DNA of 64,000 bases from Colwellia sp. MB02u-6 (GTDB lineage: Bacteria; Pseudomonadota; Gammaproteobacteria; Enterobacterales; Alteromonadaceae): positions 248,001 through 312,000 of the forward strand of contig NZ_JACGVG010000036.1 in the NCBI RefSeq assembly GCF_014077095.1, read 5' to 3'. Position 1 is the first letter of the stretch. Each line of letters begins with the position of its first letter. The notes below the pieces were generated by a model that saw nothing but the letters and a program-made list of their open reading frames with translations, ran no database searches and had not been told where the DNA came from. The position numbers and the translations under genes were made by a program. Shown piece by piece: positions 38,205 to 48,747 of the stretch.

Positions 38205-39191
38205 ATGACAAGTCGTTCAGCAGCAGAGAAGATGCTACTGATATTCAGTGCATTTTCGGCTCTTACCATCTCACCGTTTGTCTACTTGCGTTGGCTTGAT
38301 GGCGATATGCTCATGGCGTCTATTGATGCCATAATGGTATTTTTAGCGACTGTTTTCTTCGTTTTTATTTATTACTCGAGAAAAGTTAAAACCGCACAAC
38401 TTATGCTATGCGGCTTCTTGGCGGCCAGTGTAGTGACTACTATCGCGATTCGTGGACAATCAAATATATTTTGGCTATACCCATCAATGATCGCATTTTT
38501 CTATATGTTATCCGCACGATCGGCAGGCATAATATGTTTTGTCGCTATTATGCTAATTGCCATCACATTATTTCCCACTAGCAGTACGTTAGAATTTTTA
38601 ACTATCAATTTTAGCTTACTTTTAACCGCTATTTTCTCTTATGTAAGTTTTGATAACTATAGTAAAATCAATAATAAATTAACCTTATTAGCCAGTATCG
38701 ATCCCTTAACCTTGTCAGGTAATAGACGGGCTTTAGATATAAAACTTAAAAAAATCCTAATCCATCAAGAGAGAGCTTACTCAAACGTTTCGCTATTATT
38801 ATTAGATGTAGATTACTTTAAGAAAATTAATGATAATTATGGCCATGCAAGTGGCGATAAAGTCTTGATCGAGTTGGTGGCATTAATTCAAAAACACAGT
38901 AGATCACTGGATGATTTATATCGCTATGGCGGCGAAGAGTTTATTCTTTTACCATTAAACGCAAATTTAGCTGAAGCAAAGCGGGTCGCCGAAAAATTAT
39001 GTGTCTTAATAGCTCAGTCTACTTTTGTAGATGATATCGCAGTAACCATTTCAATTGGTGTCGCGAAATATCGAATGGATGAAACGGCTGAAGCTTGGAT
39101 CAGTCGAGCAGATGCGGCGTTATATCTAGCAAAAGATAGTGGCCGTAATTGTGTAGTGGTAGAAACAGCACTGGCAGAGAAGGCTAGCTAG
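38205..39191 (+). CDS. Membrane diguanylate cyclase
   Basis: About 328 residues. The N-terminal 150 form five to six membrane segments of a simple sensor; the C-terminal half is a complete GGDEF domain: SIDPLTLSGNRRALD, LLLDVDYFKKINDNYGHASGD, and the active motif RYGGEEF (240-246), then SIGVAKYRMDETAEAWISRADAALYLAKDSGRN. It should make cyclic di-GMP from two GTP. No RxxD inhibitory site is obvious before the GGEEF. Start at 38205 is chosen for AGGA 8 nt upstream; the frame extends to 38151. It is the only intact cyclase of the four GGDEF sequences in this window. Confidence 0.9.
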   Translation: MTSRSAAEKMLLIFSAFSALTISPFVYLRWLDGDMLMASIDAIMVFLATVFFVFIYYSRKVKTAQLMLCGFLAASVVTTIAIRGQSNIFWLYPSMIAFFYMLSARSAGIICFVAIMLIAITLFPTSSTLEFLTINFSLLLTAIFSYVSFDNYSKINNKLTLLASIDPLTLSGNRRALDIKLKKILIHQERAYSNVSLLLLDVDYFKKINDNYGHASGDKVLIELVALIQKHSRSLDDLYRYGGEEFILLPLNANLAEAKRVAEKLCVLIAQSTFVDDIAVTISIGVAKYRMDETAEAWISRADAALYLAKDSGRNCVVVETALAEKAS

Positions 39192-39227
39192 ACCATAGAT
39201 AGCCTAGCTAGTGTCATTAATTCGCTA

Positions 39228-39707
39228 TTACTCTTTTATTTCTACAATAGCTTGATGATTTTTTAAGTGTAAGCCATTAAAAAATTTCAATAAGGTATCA
39301 TTGTTACAGACACGAAAGTGTTTGTGCTCAGGTTTACGGAAAAAAGCACTGAGTTCATGTTTACTTAAGGTTAATTCAGCAGAGTCAAGCAAGGCAATAA
39401 TATCTTCCGCTTTTAACGCGAGAGCGATTTTTACTTTGTTAAAAACAATATTGTTATTTATTGACTGATCCAACTGCGCTTGCGCACCTTCTTTTGCTCC
39501 TCGACATTCTATTATTAAGCCATCAAGAAAGCTCGCTAAGATATTATCAGCGATACGAGCAAATGCTTGTTCACCATTTTTTCGGAAAAAATGATTAATT
39601 TCTTCATCACTTTGTGGGCATGCGGCCAATTGAAAAATAGCCACTATTTTTTCATTGTTTAAGCTAAATATATAACGAATATGATGTAAAACTTCGTTGT
39701 TAGTCAT
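39228..39707 (-). CDS. DUF1456 family protein (YehS-like)
   Basis: A 159-residue protein with two repeats of the DUF1456 unit: NNEVLHHIRYIFSLNNEKIVAIFQL with FFRK, and NNIVFNKVKIALALKAEDIIALL with ELSAFFRKPEHKHFRVC. It ends in FFNGLHLKNHQ. E. coli YehS is the same family, with no established function. The gene is single, convergent with the diguanylate cyclase, with a TAAAACATG start and AGGAT upstream. Confidence 0.9.
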   Translation of the reverse strand: MTNNEVLHHIRYIFSLNNEKIVAIFQLAACPQSDEEINHFFRKNGEQAFARIADNILASFLDGLIIECRGAKEGAQAQLDQSINNNIVFNKVKIALALKAEDIIALLDSAELTLSKHELSAFFRKPEHKHFRVCNNDTLLKFFNGLHLKNHQAIVEIKE

Positions 39708-39808
39708 GTTTTATCCTGTTGAATTAATTAGTTTTTTATTACTTAGACTGAAGACTTAACCTAAAGTACTGGGCTCTGGCCCTGTCTGTAGTCAAGCGCA
39801 AATGGTTC

Positions 39809-41377
39809 TTAAGTAAAGCTAATGGTCAAGCAAATAACCAACGTGGCTATAACGACCAGTTTGGTTATTTGCTTGCTGTGTTGCTGTTGTTGCAACTGTA
39901 TTTGTTTCAATGTCATTAGTTGCTGACGTTGTGCTGCTCGATTAGTTTTTAAGTAATCGTAGACTAAGTCAGGTATCTCGGGCAGTTTTTCGTTCCAAAA
40001 GGGTAAGTTGTCTTTTACTTTTTTAATAACCGCTTTGATGCCCATTTGTTCTTTGACCCATTTTTCTAAAAATGGCTTGGCTGTTTGCCAAAGATCTAAA
40101 GCCGGGTAAAGTTGTCGGCCTAAGCCCTCGATATAAAGTAGGGTTTTTTGCAGTAAGACTAGCTGAGGTTGTAATTCCATATTAAAGCGACGTGCGGTAT
40201 TAAAAAGATTGACTAATACCTGACCAAAAGAAATTTCAGACAAAGGTTTGTTGAAGATGGGCTCACATACTGTCCGTATGGCAAACTCAAATTCATCAAC
40301 ACTAGTGTCACTGGGTACCCAGCCTGAATCGACATGTAATTGTGCCACTTTGCGGTAGTCACGGTTAAAAAAAGCAACAAAGTTTTCCGCTAAATAGCGT
40401 TTATCCTCGCGGTTTAAGGTACCAACGATACCGTAATCAATGGCAATCCAAGTCGGGTCATTTGGGTTGGTTGCATCAACAAATACGTTACCTGGGTGCA
40501 TGTCAGCATGAAAGAAACTGTCTCGAAATACTTGAGTGAAAAATACTTCAACACCACGTTCAGCGAGTAATTTCATGTTGACGTTTTTTGCTAGTAAGGT
40601 CTCAACTTCACCAACACCTATGCCATAAATACGTTCCATTACCATGACATTTTTTGAACAATATTCGCTGTAGACTTCAGGTACATAAAGCACCTTGTCG
40701 CTATCTCGCCCTTGGCTAAAATTGCGCTTTAATTGCATAGCATTAGCCGCTTCACGGTTTAAATCTAATTCTTCTAAAATAGTTTTTTTATATTCAGCGA
40801 CAACTTCTAGAGGATGTAAACGTTTGCCATCGGGTAACCAACGAGCAACAATTTTGGCAAACAGTGACATTACGTTCAGGTCAGCTATGATGGTTGCTGT
40901 AAGGTTGGGCCGTAATACTTTTAACACTACCTCTTTCTCGCCATCTTGTTGTAACAAGGTAGCGGTGTGCACTTGGGCAATAGAGGCTGATGCTAAAGGC
41001 GTTAGATCAAAATCTTTAAATTGTTGTGCAAAAATTTCTGCGCCAATGGCTGCGATAATAATTTTTTCGGCATCTTCACCAGCAAACGCAGCGACTTTAT
41101 CTTGCAATAAGGTTAATTCATTGGCGAAGTCGTCTGGCAATAAATCTTGCCGGGTTGAGAGCATTTGGCCAAACTTAACAAATACCGGGCCCAATGACTC
41201 TATCGCCATTCGAAAGCGCTGCGCCTCAGTTTTATCTTGGTGTTTGTTTTTCAGCCAAAACAATGAGCTGCGCAATATTTTTATATACCATGGCAGATAC
41301 TTCTCAGGTAGTAGCTCATCAAGCCCAAACTGAAGAAAGGTTTTTACTATTTTGTATAAACGTTTACTGCTCACCAC
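39809..41377 (-). CDS. ubiB: Ubiquinone biosynthesis regulatory protein kinase-like UbiB
   Basis: An atypical (ADCK/ABC1) kinase-like ATPase required for ubiquinone synthesis. In 522 residues: KxGQ motif in [14 protein letters not shown], the [13 protein letters not shown] block replacing the usual P-loop, [21 protein letters not shown] catalytic loop, and AIDYGIVG metal site. The C-terminus ends in a predicted membrane anchor ([15 protein letters not shown]). The start is GTG at 41377, seven bases after ubiJ. Gene order ubiE-ubiJ-ubiB is the classical operon; the tatABC genes that often follow are not present. Confidence 0.96.
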   Translation of the reverse strand: MVSSKRLYKIVKTFLQFGLDELLPEKYLPWYIKILRSSLFWLKNKHQDKTEAQRFRMAIESLGPVFVKFGQMLSTRQDLLPDDFANELTLLQDKVAAFAGEDAEKIIIAAIGAEIFAQQFKDFDLTPLASASIAQVHTATLLQQDGEKEVVLKVLRPNLTATIIADLNVMSLFAKIVARWLPDGKRLHPLEVVAEYKKTILEELDLNREAANAMQLKRNFSQGRDSDKVLYVPEVYSEYCSKNVMVMERIYGIGVGEVETLLAKNVNMKLLAERGVEVFFTQVFRDSFFHADMHPGNVFVDATNPNDPTWIAIDYGIVGTLNREDKRYLAENFVAFFNRDYRKVAQLHVDSGWVPSDTSVDEFEFAIRTVCEPIFNKPLSEISFGQVLVNLFNTARRFNMELQPQLVLLQKTLLYIEGLGRQLYPALDLWQTAKPFLEKWVKEQMGIKAVIKKVKDNLPFWNEKLPEIPDLVYDYLKTNRAAQRQQLMTLKQIQLQQQQHSKQITKLVVIATLVICLTISFT

Positions 41378-41383
41378 AGACCC

Positions 41384-42025
41384 TTATGATAATTTGCTTA
41401 TGTGTTTAGTTAATTTATCAAGTCGTTGGCTTAAAGCACTAACTTGTTGTTCTACATCTTCAACATCATGATTAAAATAAGACATTTCAGCGGCTGTTAT
41501 TATTAGGCGCTTCTGATGTATTAACCACTCACTGGCATCTGCTTGAATTTTTGTCCCAGCAAAGTTTAAGGTCTTTAATAACTTGCGACCCAGTTGGCCT
41601 AATTTGTAGGCAGGAATATCACCAATACGCTTGGCTAACTCACTTTGCCAATCAATATCAAGTGTTTGGGCAATGTCAGCAAAGCGCTGGGCTACTTTTA
41701 AATCACCTTGAATATCGAGTTTATCTTTTTTAATTAAATCCGTCAGTTGTTGCTCTTTTTTTAACTCAATTAAGCTGCTGATACTGGTGATTAAACAGCA
41801 ATCGTTAGGTGCATCATTACTGCTCACATAAATTTTTTCATCAATAACGGTAAAGCTTAAAGGAAACGGTAATTCTGCAAGTTTAATGGTAAGTGTTTTC
41901 TCAGACAAAGGCTTTAAGGCCCGAATACCGTGCAAATTATAGCCCAAAAACTGATTGATAACGGTTTCAAGTATCGCACTTAGGGTTTGAGCAAACATGA
42001 GTTGCTGACTAATAGTTTGAGGCAT
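41384..42025 (-). CDS. ubiJ: Ubiquinone biosynthesis accessory factor UbiJ (SCP2 domain)
   Basis: A 213-residue lipid-binding protein that holds ubiquinone intermediates in the soluble Ubi complex together with UbiK. An N-terminal SCP2-like domain (LNQFLGY region, then LSFTVIDEKIYVSSNDAPND and SISSLIELKK) is followed by DKLDIQGDLKVAQRFADI and a C-terminal coiled coil ending LSQRLDKLTKHI. From ATG at 42025 it begins four bases after the ubiE stop; the longer frame to 42067 overlaps ubiE and is unlikely. It precedes ubiB. Confidence 0.9.
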   Translation of the reverse strand: MPQTISQQLMFAQTLSAILETVINQFLGYNLHGIRALKPLSEKTLTIKLAELPFPLSFTVIDEKIYVSSNDAPNDCCLITSISSLIELKKEQQLTDLIKKDKLDIQGDLKVAQRFADIAQTLDIDWQSELAKRIGDIPAYKLGQLGRKLLKTLNFAGTKIQADASEWLIHQKRLIITAAEMSYFNHDVEDVEQQVSALSQRLDKLTKHISKLS

Positions 42026-42029
42026 AAGG

Positions 42030-42818
42030 CTAAAACTTATAACCTTTATGCAGTGCCACGACACCACCGGTTAAATTTTTGAAACCGGTTTGTTCAAAGC
42101 CAGCAGCATCCATCATGGTTTTTAGGGTGTCTTGATCAGGGTGCATGCGAATGGACTCGGCTAAATATTGGTAACTATCACCGTCTTTTGCCACTAACTC
42201 ACCTATTTTAGGTAAGATGTTAAAAGAATAAAAATCGTAGGCCTTATTGACTAACTCATGTTCTGGTTTTGAAAACTCTAAGACTAATAAACGGCCACCC
42301 GGTTTGAGCACACGATACATAGAGCGCAATGCCATGTCTTTATCAGTAACATTGCGTAAACCAAACGCTATAGTGATAATATCGAAGGTGTTATCTTCAA
42401 ACGGTAAATATTGCGCGTTGGCTTGCACGTATTCAATATTTTGTACTAAACCAAGGTCACGCAATTTATCACGCCCAACATTGAGCATTGAGCTATTGAT
42501 ATCGGCTAATATGACTTTACCTTCACGGCCAACAAGTTTCGAGAATTTTGCTGTTAAATCGCCGGTACCACCGGCCAAATCTAGTACTTTATTACCCGGG
42601 CGTACGCCACTAGCATCGATAGTAAAACGTTTCCATAAGCGATGAATGCCAAATGACATTAAATCATTCATCACGTCATATTGCTGAGCAACAGAATGAA
42701 ACACGCTGGCAACTTTCGACTCTTTTTCATTTTTTTCGACTGTTTGAAAGCCAAAATGGGTCGTGTTTTCGTCACTAGTGTCATTATTAATCGGATGATT
42801 TTGATCGTGTGAAGACAT
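42030..42818 (-). CDS. ubiE: Ubiquinone/menaquinone C-methyltransferase UbiE
   Basis: SAM-dependent methyltransferase of ubiquinone (and menaquinone) synthesis. About 262 residues: family start [31 protein letters not shown] motif [42 protein letters not shown] and the closing [14 protein letters not shown] with [12 protein letters not shown] at the end. I chose ATG 42818 (MSSHDQNH); the frame runs upstream to 42881 without support. It is the first gene of ubiE-ubiJ-ubiB. Confidence 0.95.
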   Translation of the reverse strand: MSSHDQNHPINNDTSDENTTHFGFQTVEKNEKESKVASVFHSVAQQYDVMNDLMSFGIHRLWKRFTIDASGVRPGNKVLDLAGGTGDLTAKFSKLVGREGKVILADINSSMLNVGRDKLRDLGLVQNIEYVQANAQYLPFEDNTFDIITIAFGLRNVTDKDMALRSMYRVLKPGGRLLVLEFSKPEHELVNKAYDFYSFNILPKIGELVAKDGDSYQYLAESIRMHPDQDTLKTMMDAAGFEQTGFKNLTGGVVALHKGYKF

Positions 42819-43179
42819 AATGATTTCGCTGTTAACTATAATTAAGCTTAGTTTACCGCATTTTTTTAGATTAATTAACACTTGAGATCACAGTGGCGGT
42901 CATTAATATCAAGTTGATTAATTACCTGTTCATTTTTAACGATTAAAATGAAAGACTATGGCGTTATAAACTTTATAAGTCACATGAAGACTGATTAAAT
43001 TTTATGCCTTAAATTTAGCCCTTTTTTTGCAGAAAAAAGTAGCACACTGAGTTAATCGAATGGCTACAAGATAAAATGGAGCTCAAAAAATCTTATCAAG
43101 AAGTGATTTTACCACTATTTTTGCTGTTCAAAGGCCATGGATAAATAGGGTCATTTACTGAAATAATCAACGCTAAGTC
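42819..43179. other. Intergenic region upstream of ubiE and downstream of recG
   Basis: About 360 bp between recG (minus) and ubiE (minus). AT-rich, with short A and T tracts around 43020-43040 but no clear stem. It should contain the ubiE promoter and the recG transcript end. No gene or RNA is visible. Confidence 0.4.
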
Positions 43180-45279
43180 TTAGGCATTAGAATATTTTTC
43201 ACGGTTGGCTAACCAGCGATTAATGAGCGCGTTTGCTTGCTCTGGGTATTTTTTCCATATCAGGTGAGCATCTTGTTGTACTGCTGGTATTAAGTGGGCA
43301 TCACGTTGCAGGTCAGCAATTTTTAGATCCGCCAAACCGGTTTGTTTGGTGCCAAGTAATTCACCCGGCCCACGAATTTCAAGATCTTTTTGCGCGATAA
43401 CAAAGCCATCGTTACTTTCTCTGAGTACTTTTAAGCGTTTGGTTGCAGTTTTAGTCAAAGGTGCTTTGTACATTAATACACAGTGAGAAGCCACTAAGCC
43501 ACGACCAACACGACCGCGTAATTGATGTAGTTGTGCTAAGCCTAGACGTTCGGGATTTTCAATCACCATTAAGCTCGCATTAGGTACATCAACACCTACC
43601 TCAATCACGGTTGTTGCTACTAAGACATCAAGTTCGCCGAGCTTAAAACGCTCCATCACGGCTTGTTTTTCATTCGCTTTCATCCGGCCATGCACTAAAC
43701 CAATTTTTAAGGCAGATAATTGTGCTTGCAAATACACCGCAGTATCTTCCGCGGCTTGGCATTGTAATACCTCGGACTCTTCAATTAGCGTGCACACCCA
43801 ATAGGCTTGACGGTTATCCTTGGTGCAACCTTGACGAATCCGTTCAACGACATCATCTCGGCGACTGTCCGGCAAGGCTACTGTGGTAATAGGGGTTCGT
43901 CCCGGTGGTAATTCGTCAATGACTGAAGTGTCTAAATCTGCATAAGCTGTCATGGCTAAAGTACGCGGAATAGGCGTAGCTGTCATGATTAACTGATGTG
44001 GATAATGGCCTTGCCATGCGCCTTTTTCACGTAAAGATAAACGCTGGTGGACACCAAACTTATGTTGTTCATCAATAATAATCAGGGCTAGTTTGTTAAA
44101 TATCACTTGCTCTTGAAACAAAGCATGAGTGCCAATCACCATTTGCATATTGCCATTTTCGATCTGCTCTAAGGCATGGCGTCTTGCTTTGGCTTTGGTT
44201 TTACCCACCAACCAGCCAACTGAAATACTCAGTGGCCCAAACCATTTTTCAAAATTAATCGCATGTTGTTCTGCCAATATTTCTGTTGGCGCCATTAAGG
44301 CCACCTGAAAACCTTGGCCAATAGCGGTTAATGCGGCTAAGGCGGCAACAAGTGTTTTGCCTGAACCAACGTCACCTTGTACTAAACGCATCATGGGCAT
44401 AGGTGTTAACAGGTCAGTGCGTATTTCTGCCGTAACTTTTGCTTGTGCGCCTGTCGGTGAAAAAGGCAATGACGCTAAAAAATTTTTCTCTAGTTGTGTG
44501 TCGATAGCCAATACAACGGCGGGGTGATGATCATTGGCGGCACGTAATTTTAACATACTGAGGTTATGGGCTAATAATTCTTCTTTGATCAGCCTAAGCT
44601 GTGCTGGGTGTTTGCCGTCTTCCATCAATACCACCGAGGTCTCTGGGGGTGGCCGGTGAATTAAGACGAGTGCTTCAGCTAAGCTGTATTGTTGATGACT
44701 AATTTCAGCAGGCAATAATTCTTCTACTTTGCCGCTCTGCAAGTGATTTAATGCTTGTTCGGTTAGATTGCGTAAAGAGATTTGTCGTAAACCGTCGGTG
44801 GTTGAATACACCGGTGTTAGGGTTTCTTCAGCGGCGGTTAAGGCTTGATCTTGATCTAGGGCTTTATATTCTGGGTGTACCATTTCAAAGCCACGCATGC
44901 CACGATTAATTTCACCATAGCAGCGGATATTGAATCCAACAGCTAGGCTATTTTTTTGACTAGCCGAAAAGTGAAAAAAACGTAGGTTAATACTGCCAGT
45001 GCCATCATTGATGCTGACTAACATCATTCGGCGCTTGCCTTGTATTATCTCATTTTGGGTAACTTCGCCAATAATATTGGTGAAGAGACCGGGCATAAGA
45101 TCACGCACCGCAGTTACACGTGTGCGGTCTTCATAACGCAGCGGTAAATGAAAAAGTAAATCTTGTAATGACACTAGACCAATTTTTTCCAACTTAGTGG
45201 CCATACCGGGTCCGACACCTTTTAAGCTAGTGACGGGGATTTGGGCTAAATTAGTTAATGCTTCCATTGCGCGAGGCAC
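43180..45279 (-). CDS. recG: ATP-dependent DNA helicase RecG
   Basis: Branch-migration helicase that regresses stalled forks. In 699 residues: N-terminal wedge/OB domain (SLKGVGPGMATKLEKIG, LLFHLPLRYEDRT), Walker A GDVGSGKTLVA, DEQH box in IIIDEQHKFGVHQR, MTATPIPRTLAMTAY, VATTVIEVGVDVPNA, and HQLRGRVGRG. The C-terminal brace is complete. The start is a GTG at 45279, supported by AAGGAG 6-7 nt upstream; an ATG four codons later is an alternative. It follows trmH by 30 bp on the same strand, the spoT-trmH-recG order of E. coli. Confidence 0.96.
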   Translation of the reverse strand: MPRAMEALTNLAQIPVTSLKGVGPGMATKLEKIGLVSLQDLLFHLPLRYEDRTRVTAVRDLMPGLFTNIIGEVTQNEIIQGKRRMMLVSINDGTGSINLRFFHFSASQKNSLAVGFNIRCYGEINRGMRGFEMVHPEYKALDQDQALTAAEETLTPVYSTTDGLRQISLRNLTEQALNHLQSGKVEELLPAEISHQQYSLAEALVLIHRPPPETSVVLMEDGKHPAQLRLIKEELLAHNLSMLKLRAANDHHPAVVLAIDTQLEKNFLASLPFSPTGAQAKVTAEIRTDLLTPMPMMRLVQGDVGSGKTLVAALAALTAIGQGFQVALMAPTEILAEQHAINFEKWFGPLSISVGWLVGKTKAKARRHALEQIENGNMQMVIGTHALFQEQVIFNKLALIIIDEQHKFGVHQRLSLREKGAWQGHYPHQLIMTATPIPRTLAMTAYADLDTSVIDELPPGRTPITTVALPDSRRDDVVERIRQGCTKDNRQAYWVCTLIEESEVLQCQAAEDTAVYLQAQLSALKIGLVHGRMKANEKQAVMERFKLGELDVLVATTVIEVGVDVPNASLMVIENPERLGLAQLHQLRGRVGRGLVASHCVLMYKAPLTKTATKRLKVLRESNDGFVIAQKDLEIRGPGELLGTKQTGLADLKIADLQRDAHLIPAVQQDAHLIWKKYPEQANALINRWLANREKYSNA

Positions 45280-45308
45280 CGCTGGCTCCTTTGATATAAG
45301 TTTGAAAT

Positions 45309-46019
45309 TTATTCGTTATCAATATTTTGCCAAGCAGCTTGGGTCATTTGCATTTGCTGCCACCATTGCTCTGATGCCACAATTTGTCCAGCTTCATCGA
45401 TCTCTGGATAGGCTAAGCCTTTACGTTGGCAAGCGGTAGCAAAAATAGGATGGCCACCTTCAAATAATATCTGTTGACGGCGTTGTTGGCTTATTCTGGG
45501 TTGTTGATATAACCCCGCCGCTTGGCGCTGGCGTTGAGCTTCATATAATACGACTGAACAAGCAACAGAAACATTTAATGACTGCACCATGCCCACCATA
45601 GGAATAACAATGTCTTGGTCAGCCATTTCGAGTGCTTTAGCCGAGGCGCCAAACTTTTCTTGTCCAAGAATAATAGCGGTTGGCTTGGTATAGTCAATTT
45701 CACGAAAGTCGACAGCTGTAGCTGACAAGTTAGTTACCAGCACCTGCATACCTTGCTTTTTTAACTCGGTAATTGCGTCTTCGGTGTGGTTATAATTATG
45801 CACTTCTATCCAGTTTTGACTACCTGCCGCACTGCCGCCAGAGATACGCATGGTTTCATTTTTCCATACTGCATGTACATCGCTAACACCCACGGCATCT
45901 GCCGTGCGAACTACGGCAGCTAGGTTATGAGTTTTGTGCACACCTTCCATACATACGGTTAAATCAGGTTGGCGTTGATCTAACATACTGTTAATTCTTT
46001 GTAGTCTATCCGGAGTCAT
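45309..46019 (-). CDS. trmH: tRNA (guanosine-18-2'-O)-methyltransferase
   Basis: SPOUT-class enzyme that methylates the ribose of G18 in tRNA. The 236 residues show MTPDRLQRINSMLDQRQPDLTVCMEGVHKTHN, the AVVRTADAVGV block, and the trefoil-knot motifs AIILGQEKFGAS and IPMVGMVQSLNVSVACSVVLYEA. The size matches E. coli TrmH (229 aa). It lies between ridA and recG in the spoT-ridA-trmH-recG cluster; RidA between spoT and trmH is common in Alteromonadales. Confidence 0.95.
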   Translation of the reverse strand: MTPDRLQRINSMLDQRQPDLTVCMEGVHKTHNLAAVVRTADAVGVSDVHAVWKNETMRISGGSAAGSQNWIEVHNYNHTEDAITELKKQGMQVLVTNLSATAVDFREIDYTKPTAIILGQEKFGASAKALEMADQDIVIPMVGMVQSLNVSVACSVVLYEAQRQRQAAGLYQQPRISQQRRQQILFEGGHPIFATACQRKGLAYPEIDEAGQIVASEQWWQQMQMTQAAWQNIDNE

Positions 46020-46099
46020 ATACTGGTTCTAACGTTAAGTAAAATATTGGCAAGCTTTTATCAGTGTTGCTTGCCGGTAAGTAGTGTTATGGCTTAATG

Positions 46100-46489
46100 T
46101 TAACTGTAATTGGGTAATTCCATAATACCGTCAATTTCAATGGCAACGTCTTTTGGCAAACGCGCTACCTGTACCGCAGCTCTTGCTGGGTAAGGTTGTT
46201 GAAAATATTGGCTCATAATTTCGTTAACAGTAGCAAAGTTGGCTAAATCTTGTAAAAATATATTCACTTTTACCATGTCATTGATATTGCCGCCTGCCGC
46301 TTCGCATACTGCGACAATATTTTTAAATACCTGTTGTGTTTGCTCAGCAAAATCTTCAGAAATAATTTTCATCGTTTCAGGCACTAAAGGAATTTGACCT
46401 GATAGATAGACAGTATTATTGACTTTTACCGCTTGGCTATAAGTACCGATTGCACTGGGGGCATTTTCTGTATTAATAATTGTTTTCAT
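46100..46489 (-). CDS. ridA: RidA-family enamine/imine deaminase
   Basis: A 129-residue trimeric protein that hydrolyses reactive enamines such as 2-aminoacrylate formed by PLP dehydratases like IlvA. Markers: NTENAPSAIGTYSQAV, LSGQIPLVPE, the catalytic arginine in PYPARAAVQVARLPKD, and VAIEIDGIMEL at the end. It sits 17 bp downstream of spoT on the same strand. Its link to threonine deaminase (ilvA, in this window) is known biology rather than a local arrangement. Confidence 0.94.
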   Translation of the reverse strand: MKTIINTENAPSAIGTYSQAVKVNNTVYLSGQIPLVPETMKIISEDFAEQTQQVFKNIVAVCEAAGGNINDMVKVNIFLQDLANFATVNEIMSQYFQQPYPARAAVQVARLPKDVAIEIDGIMELPNYS

Positions 46490-46505
46490 AATTTTCTAAG
46501 CTTTC

Positions 46506-48611
46506 CTATTTGTTACGCACAACGCGTTGAACGTCGCCCATGACTTTAATTTTTCGGATAATTTTGGCAAGGTGAACCCTGTTCCGACAGGTGATTTCTA
46601 TATCAATCAGGTACAGTCCGGACTCTTTCTCACCAGAATTTAGTGTGTGAACATTTGAGCCACAACGGGCAACAACATTGGTTAAGGCGGCAAGTGCACC
46701 TTTATGATTGAGAATATCGATACGTAATTTGGCAATAAAATCGCGGTCAATATCTGTATCCCATCGGACCGGGAACAAACTACCTTGTTCATGACCTTTA
46801 TTATTTCTACAACCATGTTGGTGTACCATTAGGCCTTTACCAGGGCTTAAATAAGCCAGAATAGAATCACCAGGAATAGGTCTACAGCACTTACCATAAC
46901 TGACCATCATACCTTCAGTGCCTTTAATCGGCATCTTATTTTTAGTCTTTGGTTGTATATCAGACTCGTCAGTAAATTCGTCTTTTAAACGTTTAGCGAT
47001 ACCTATACTTAATGCATTACCAAGACCTATATTGATCAATAATTCTTCAGTGGTTTTATTGCCGGTGTCTTTAACCACTTGGCACAGTTTTTCTGCGGCA
47101 ATATCTGCGAGTTTTGTTGTGCCAAGAGCGTGACTTAGTAAGCGTCGACCTAAAGCAAGAGACTCAGTTTTTTCTTGTGAGCGCAAGTAAGTGCGAATTT
47201 GTAAGCGTGCTTTTGCGGTAACGACAAAGTTAAGCCAAGTCGCGTTAGGTCGGGCAGCAGAAGAGGTCACCACTTCGATAGTCTGGCCTGAATCTAAGGC
47301 TTGGCTTAATGGATAGGGTTTACGTTCGACTTTTACGCCAACGCATGAATTACCAACGTCAGTATGCACTGCATAAGCAAAATCGACCGCTGTTGCCCCC
47401 ATAGGCAATTCGATAATACGGCCATCGGGAGTAAAAACATAAATTTCTTCTGGAAAAAGATCTGATTTTACATTTTCGATAAACTCAAATGAGCTACCCG
47501 CACTTTGTTGTAATTCTAATAAACTTTGCATCCAGCGACGTGCTTTCATTTGCGCTGTAGTGCCGGTGTCTTTGCCGTCTTGTTTATATAACCAGTGTGC
47601 GGCAACACCTTTATCGGCCATTTGATCCATATCGTGGGTACGAATTTGAATTTCAACAGGAATACCATGAGGGCCAATTAAAGACGTATGCAGTGATTGA
47701 TAGCCGTTAGTTTTTGGGATGGCAACATAATCTTTAAAGCGTGATTCAATGGGTTTATACAAATTATGGGCGGCGCCTAAAGCGCGATAGCAGTCATCAA
47801 TTTTGTCACCAACAATAATTCTAAAGGCATAAATGTCCATGACTTCATTGAACATTAATTCTTTATTTTGCATTTTTTTATAGATGGAATAAAGGTGTTT
47901 TTCTCGGCCAATAACTTGAGCTTTAATGCCATTTTCCGCTAGGCGGCTGGTCAACTCTGCTTGAATATTGTTGATAATTTCTTTACGGTTGCCACGTGCT
48001 TGTTTTACCGCTGACTTTAATGCTCGTGAGCGCATCGGATAGAGGGCTTCAAAGCCTAAAGCCTCCAGCTCATTTTTAATGTCATGAATACCCAAGCGAT
48101 TGGCGATTGGCGCATAGATATCTAATGTTTCACGGGCTATTCGTCGACGTTTATCAGGTCGCAATGCCCCTAAAGTTCGCATGTTATGGGTACGATCGGC
48201 AAGTTTGATTAAAATAACACGAATATCTTGCACCATGGCCAAAACCATTTTGCGAAAGTTCTCTGCTTGCATTTCTTCTTTATTATCAAATTTGAGCTTG
48301 TCGAGTTTACTAACACCTTCAACCAGCTCTGCCACCGTATGGCCAAATAATTCGGCTAACTGGTCTTTAGTAGTCGCGGTATCTTCAATCACGTCATGTA
48401 GCAAAGCGGCCATTAAGGTTTCGTGATCTAAATGCATTTTCGCGAGATTAAGTGCAACTGCCACTGGGTGCGTTATATAGGGCTCACCACTTGAGCGCAT
48501 TTGGCCATCATGTGCTTCACGCGCAACAATATAGGCCTGCTTTAGTAGGTCAATTTGTACCTTGGATAGATAACTTGATACGTGTTTTTTTAGTGGTTCA
48601 AAAAGGTACAC
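46506..48611 (-). CDS. spoT: Bifunctional (p)ppGpp synthetase/hydrolase SpoT
   Basis: Makes and breaks the alarmone (p)ppGpp. The 701 residues carry the HD hydrolase site ALLHDVIEDT with YITHPVAVA, the synthetase region (GREKHLYSIYKKM, MDIYAFRIIV, NGYQSLHTSLIGP), a TGS domain (EEIYVFTPDGRIIELPMGATAVDFAYAVHT), a zinc-finger-like segment (YGKCCRPIPGD) and a C-terminal ACT domain. All match SpoT rather than RelA (the hydrolase site is intact). It is separated from rpoZ by a very strong terminator, so it needs its own promoter in 48612-48747. Confidence 0.97.
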   Translation of the reverse strand: MYLFEPLKKHVSSYLSKVQIDLLKQAYIVAREAHDGQMRSSGEPYITHPVAVALNLAKMHLDHETLMAALLHDVIEDTATTKDQLAELFGHTVAELVEGVSKLDKLKFDNKEEMQAENFRKMVLAMVQDIRVILIKLADRTHNMRTLGALRPDKRRRIARETLDIYAPIANRLGIHDIKNELEALGFEALYPMRSRALKSAVKQARGNRKEIINNIQAELTSRLAENGIKAQVIGREKHLYSIYKKMQNKELMFNEVMDIYAFRIIVGDKIDDCYRALGAAHNLYKPIESRFKDYVAIPKTNGYQSLHTSLIGPHGIPVEIQIRTHDMDQMADKGVAAHWLYKQDGKDTGTTAQMKARRWMQSLLELQQSAGSSFEFIENVKSDLFPEEIYVFTPDGRIIELPMGATAVDFAYAVHTDVGNSCVGVKVERKPYPLSQALDSGQTIEVVTSSAARPNATWLNFVVTAKARLQIRTYLRSQEKTESLALGRRLLSHALGTTKLADIAAEKLCQVVKDTGNKTTEELLINIGLGNALSIGIAKRLKDEFTDESDIQPKTKNKMPIKGTEGMMVSYGKCCRPIPGDSILAYLSPGKGLMVHQHGCRNNKGHEQGSLFPVRWDTDIDRDFIAKLRIDILNHKGALAALTNVVARCGSNVHTLNSGEKESGLYLIDIEITCRNRVHLAKIIRKIKVMGDVQRVVRNK

Positions 48612-48747
48612 TCAGTAATTCCTTAATGATGAGAGTGGTTCAGCTTTTAGCGATAAGTTTAGAATACGATTATTTTGCCGCTATGCCAATGTTTAAGCGC
48701 ACTAGCACGAATTTTTATTATTAATTTACTTAAACCTAACAGATAAT

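Noticed and set aside
40695-41333. 212-codon plus-strand open frame
   Set aside because: Lies entirely antisense to ubiB, which has full family motifs; a shadow frame.
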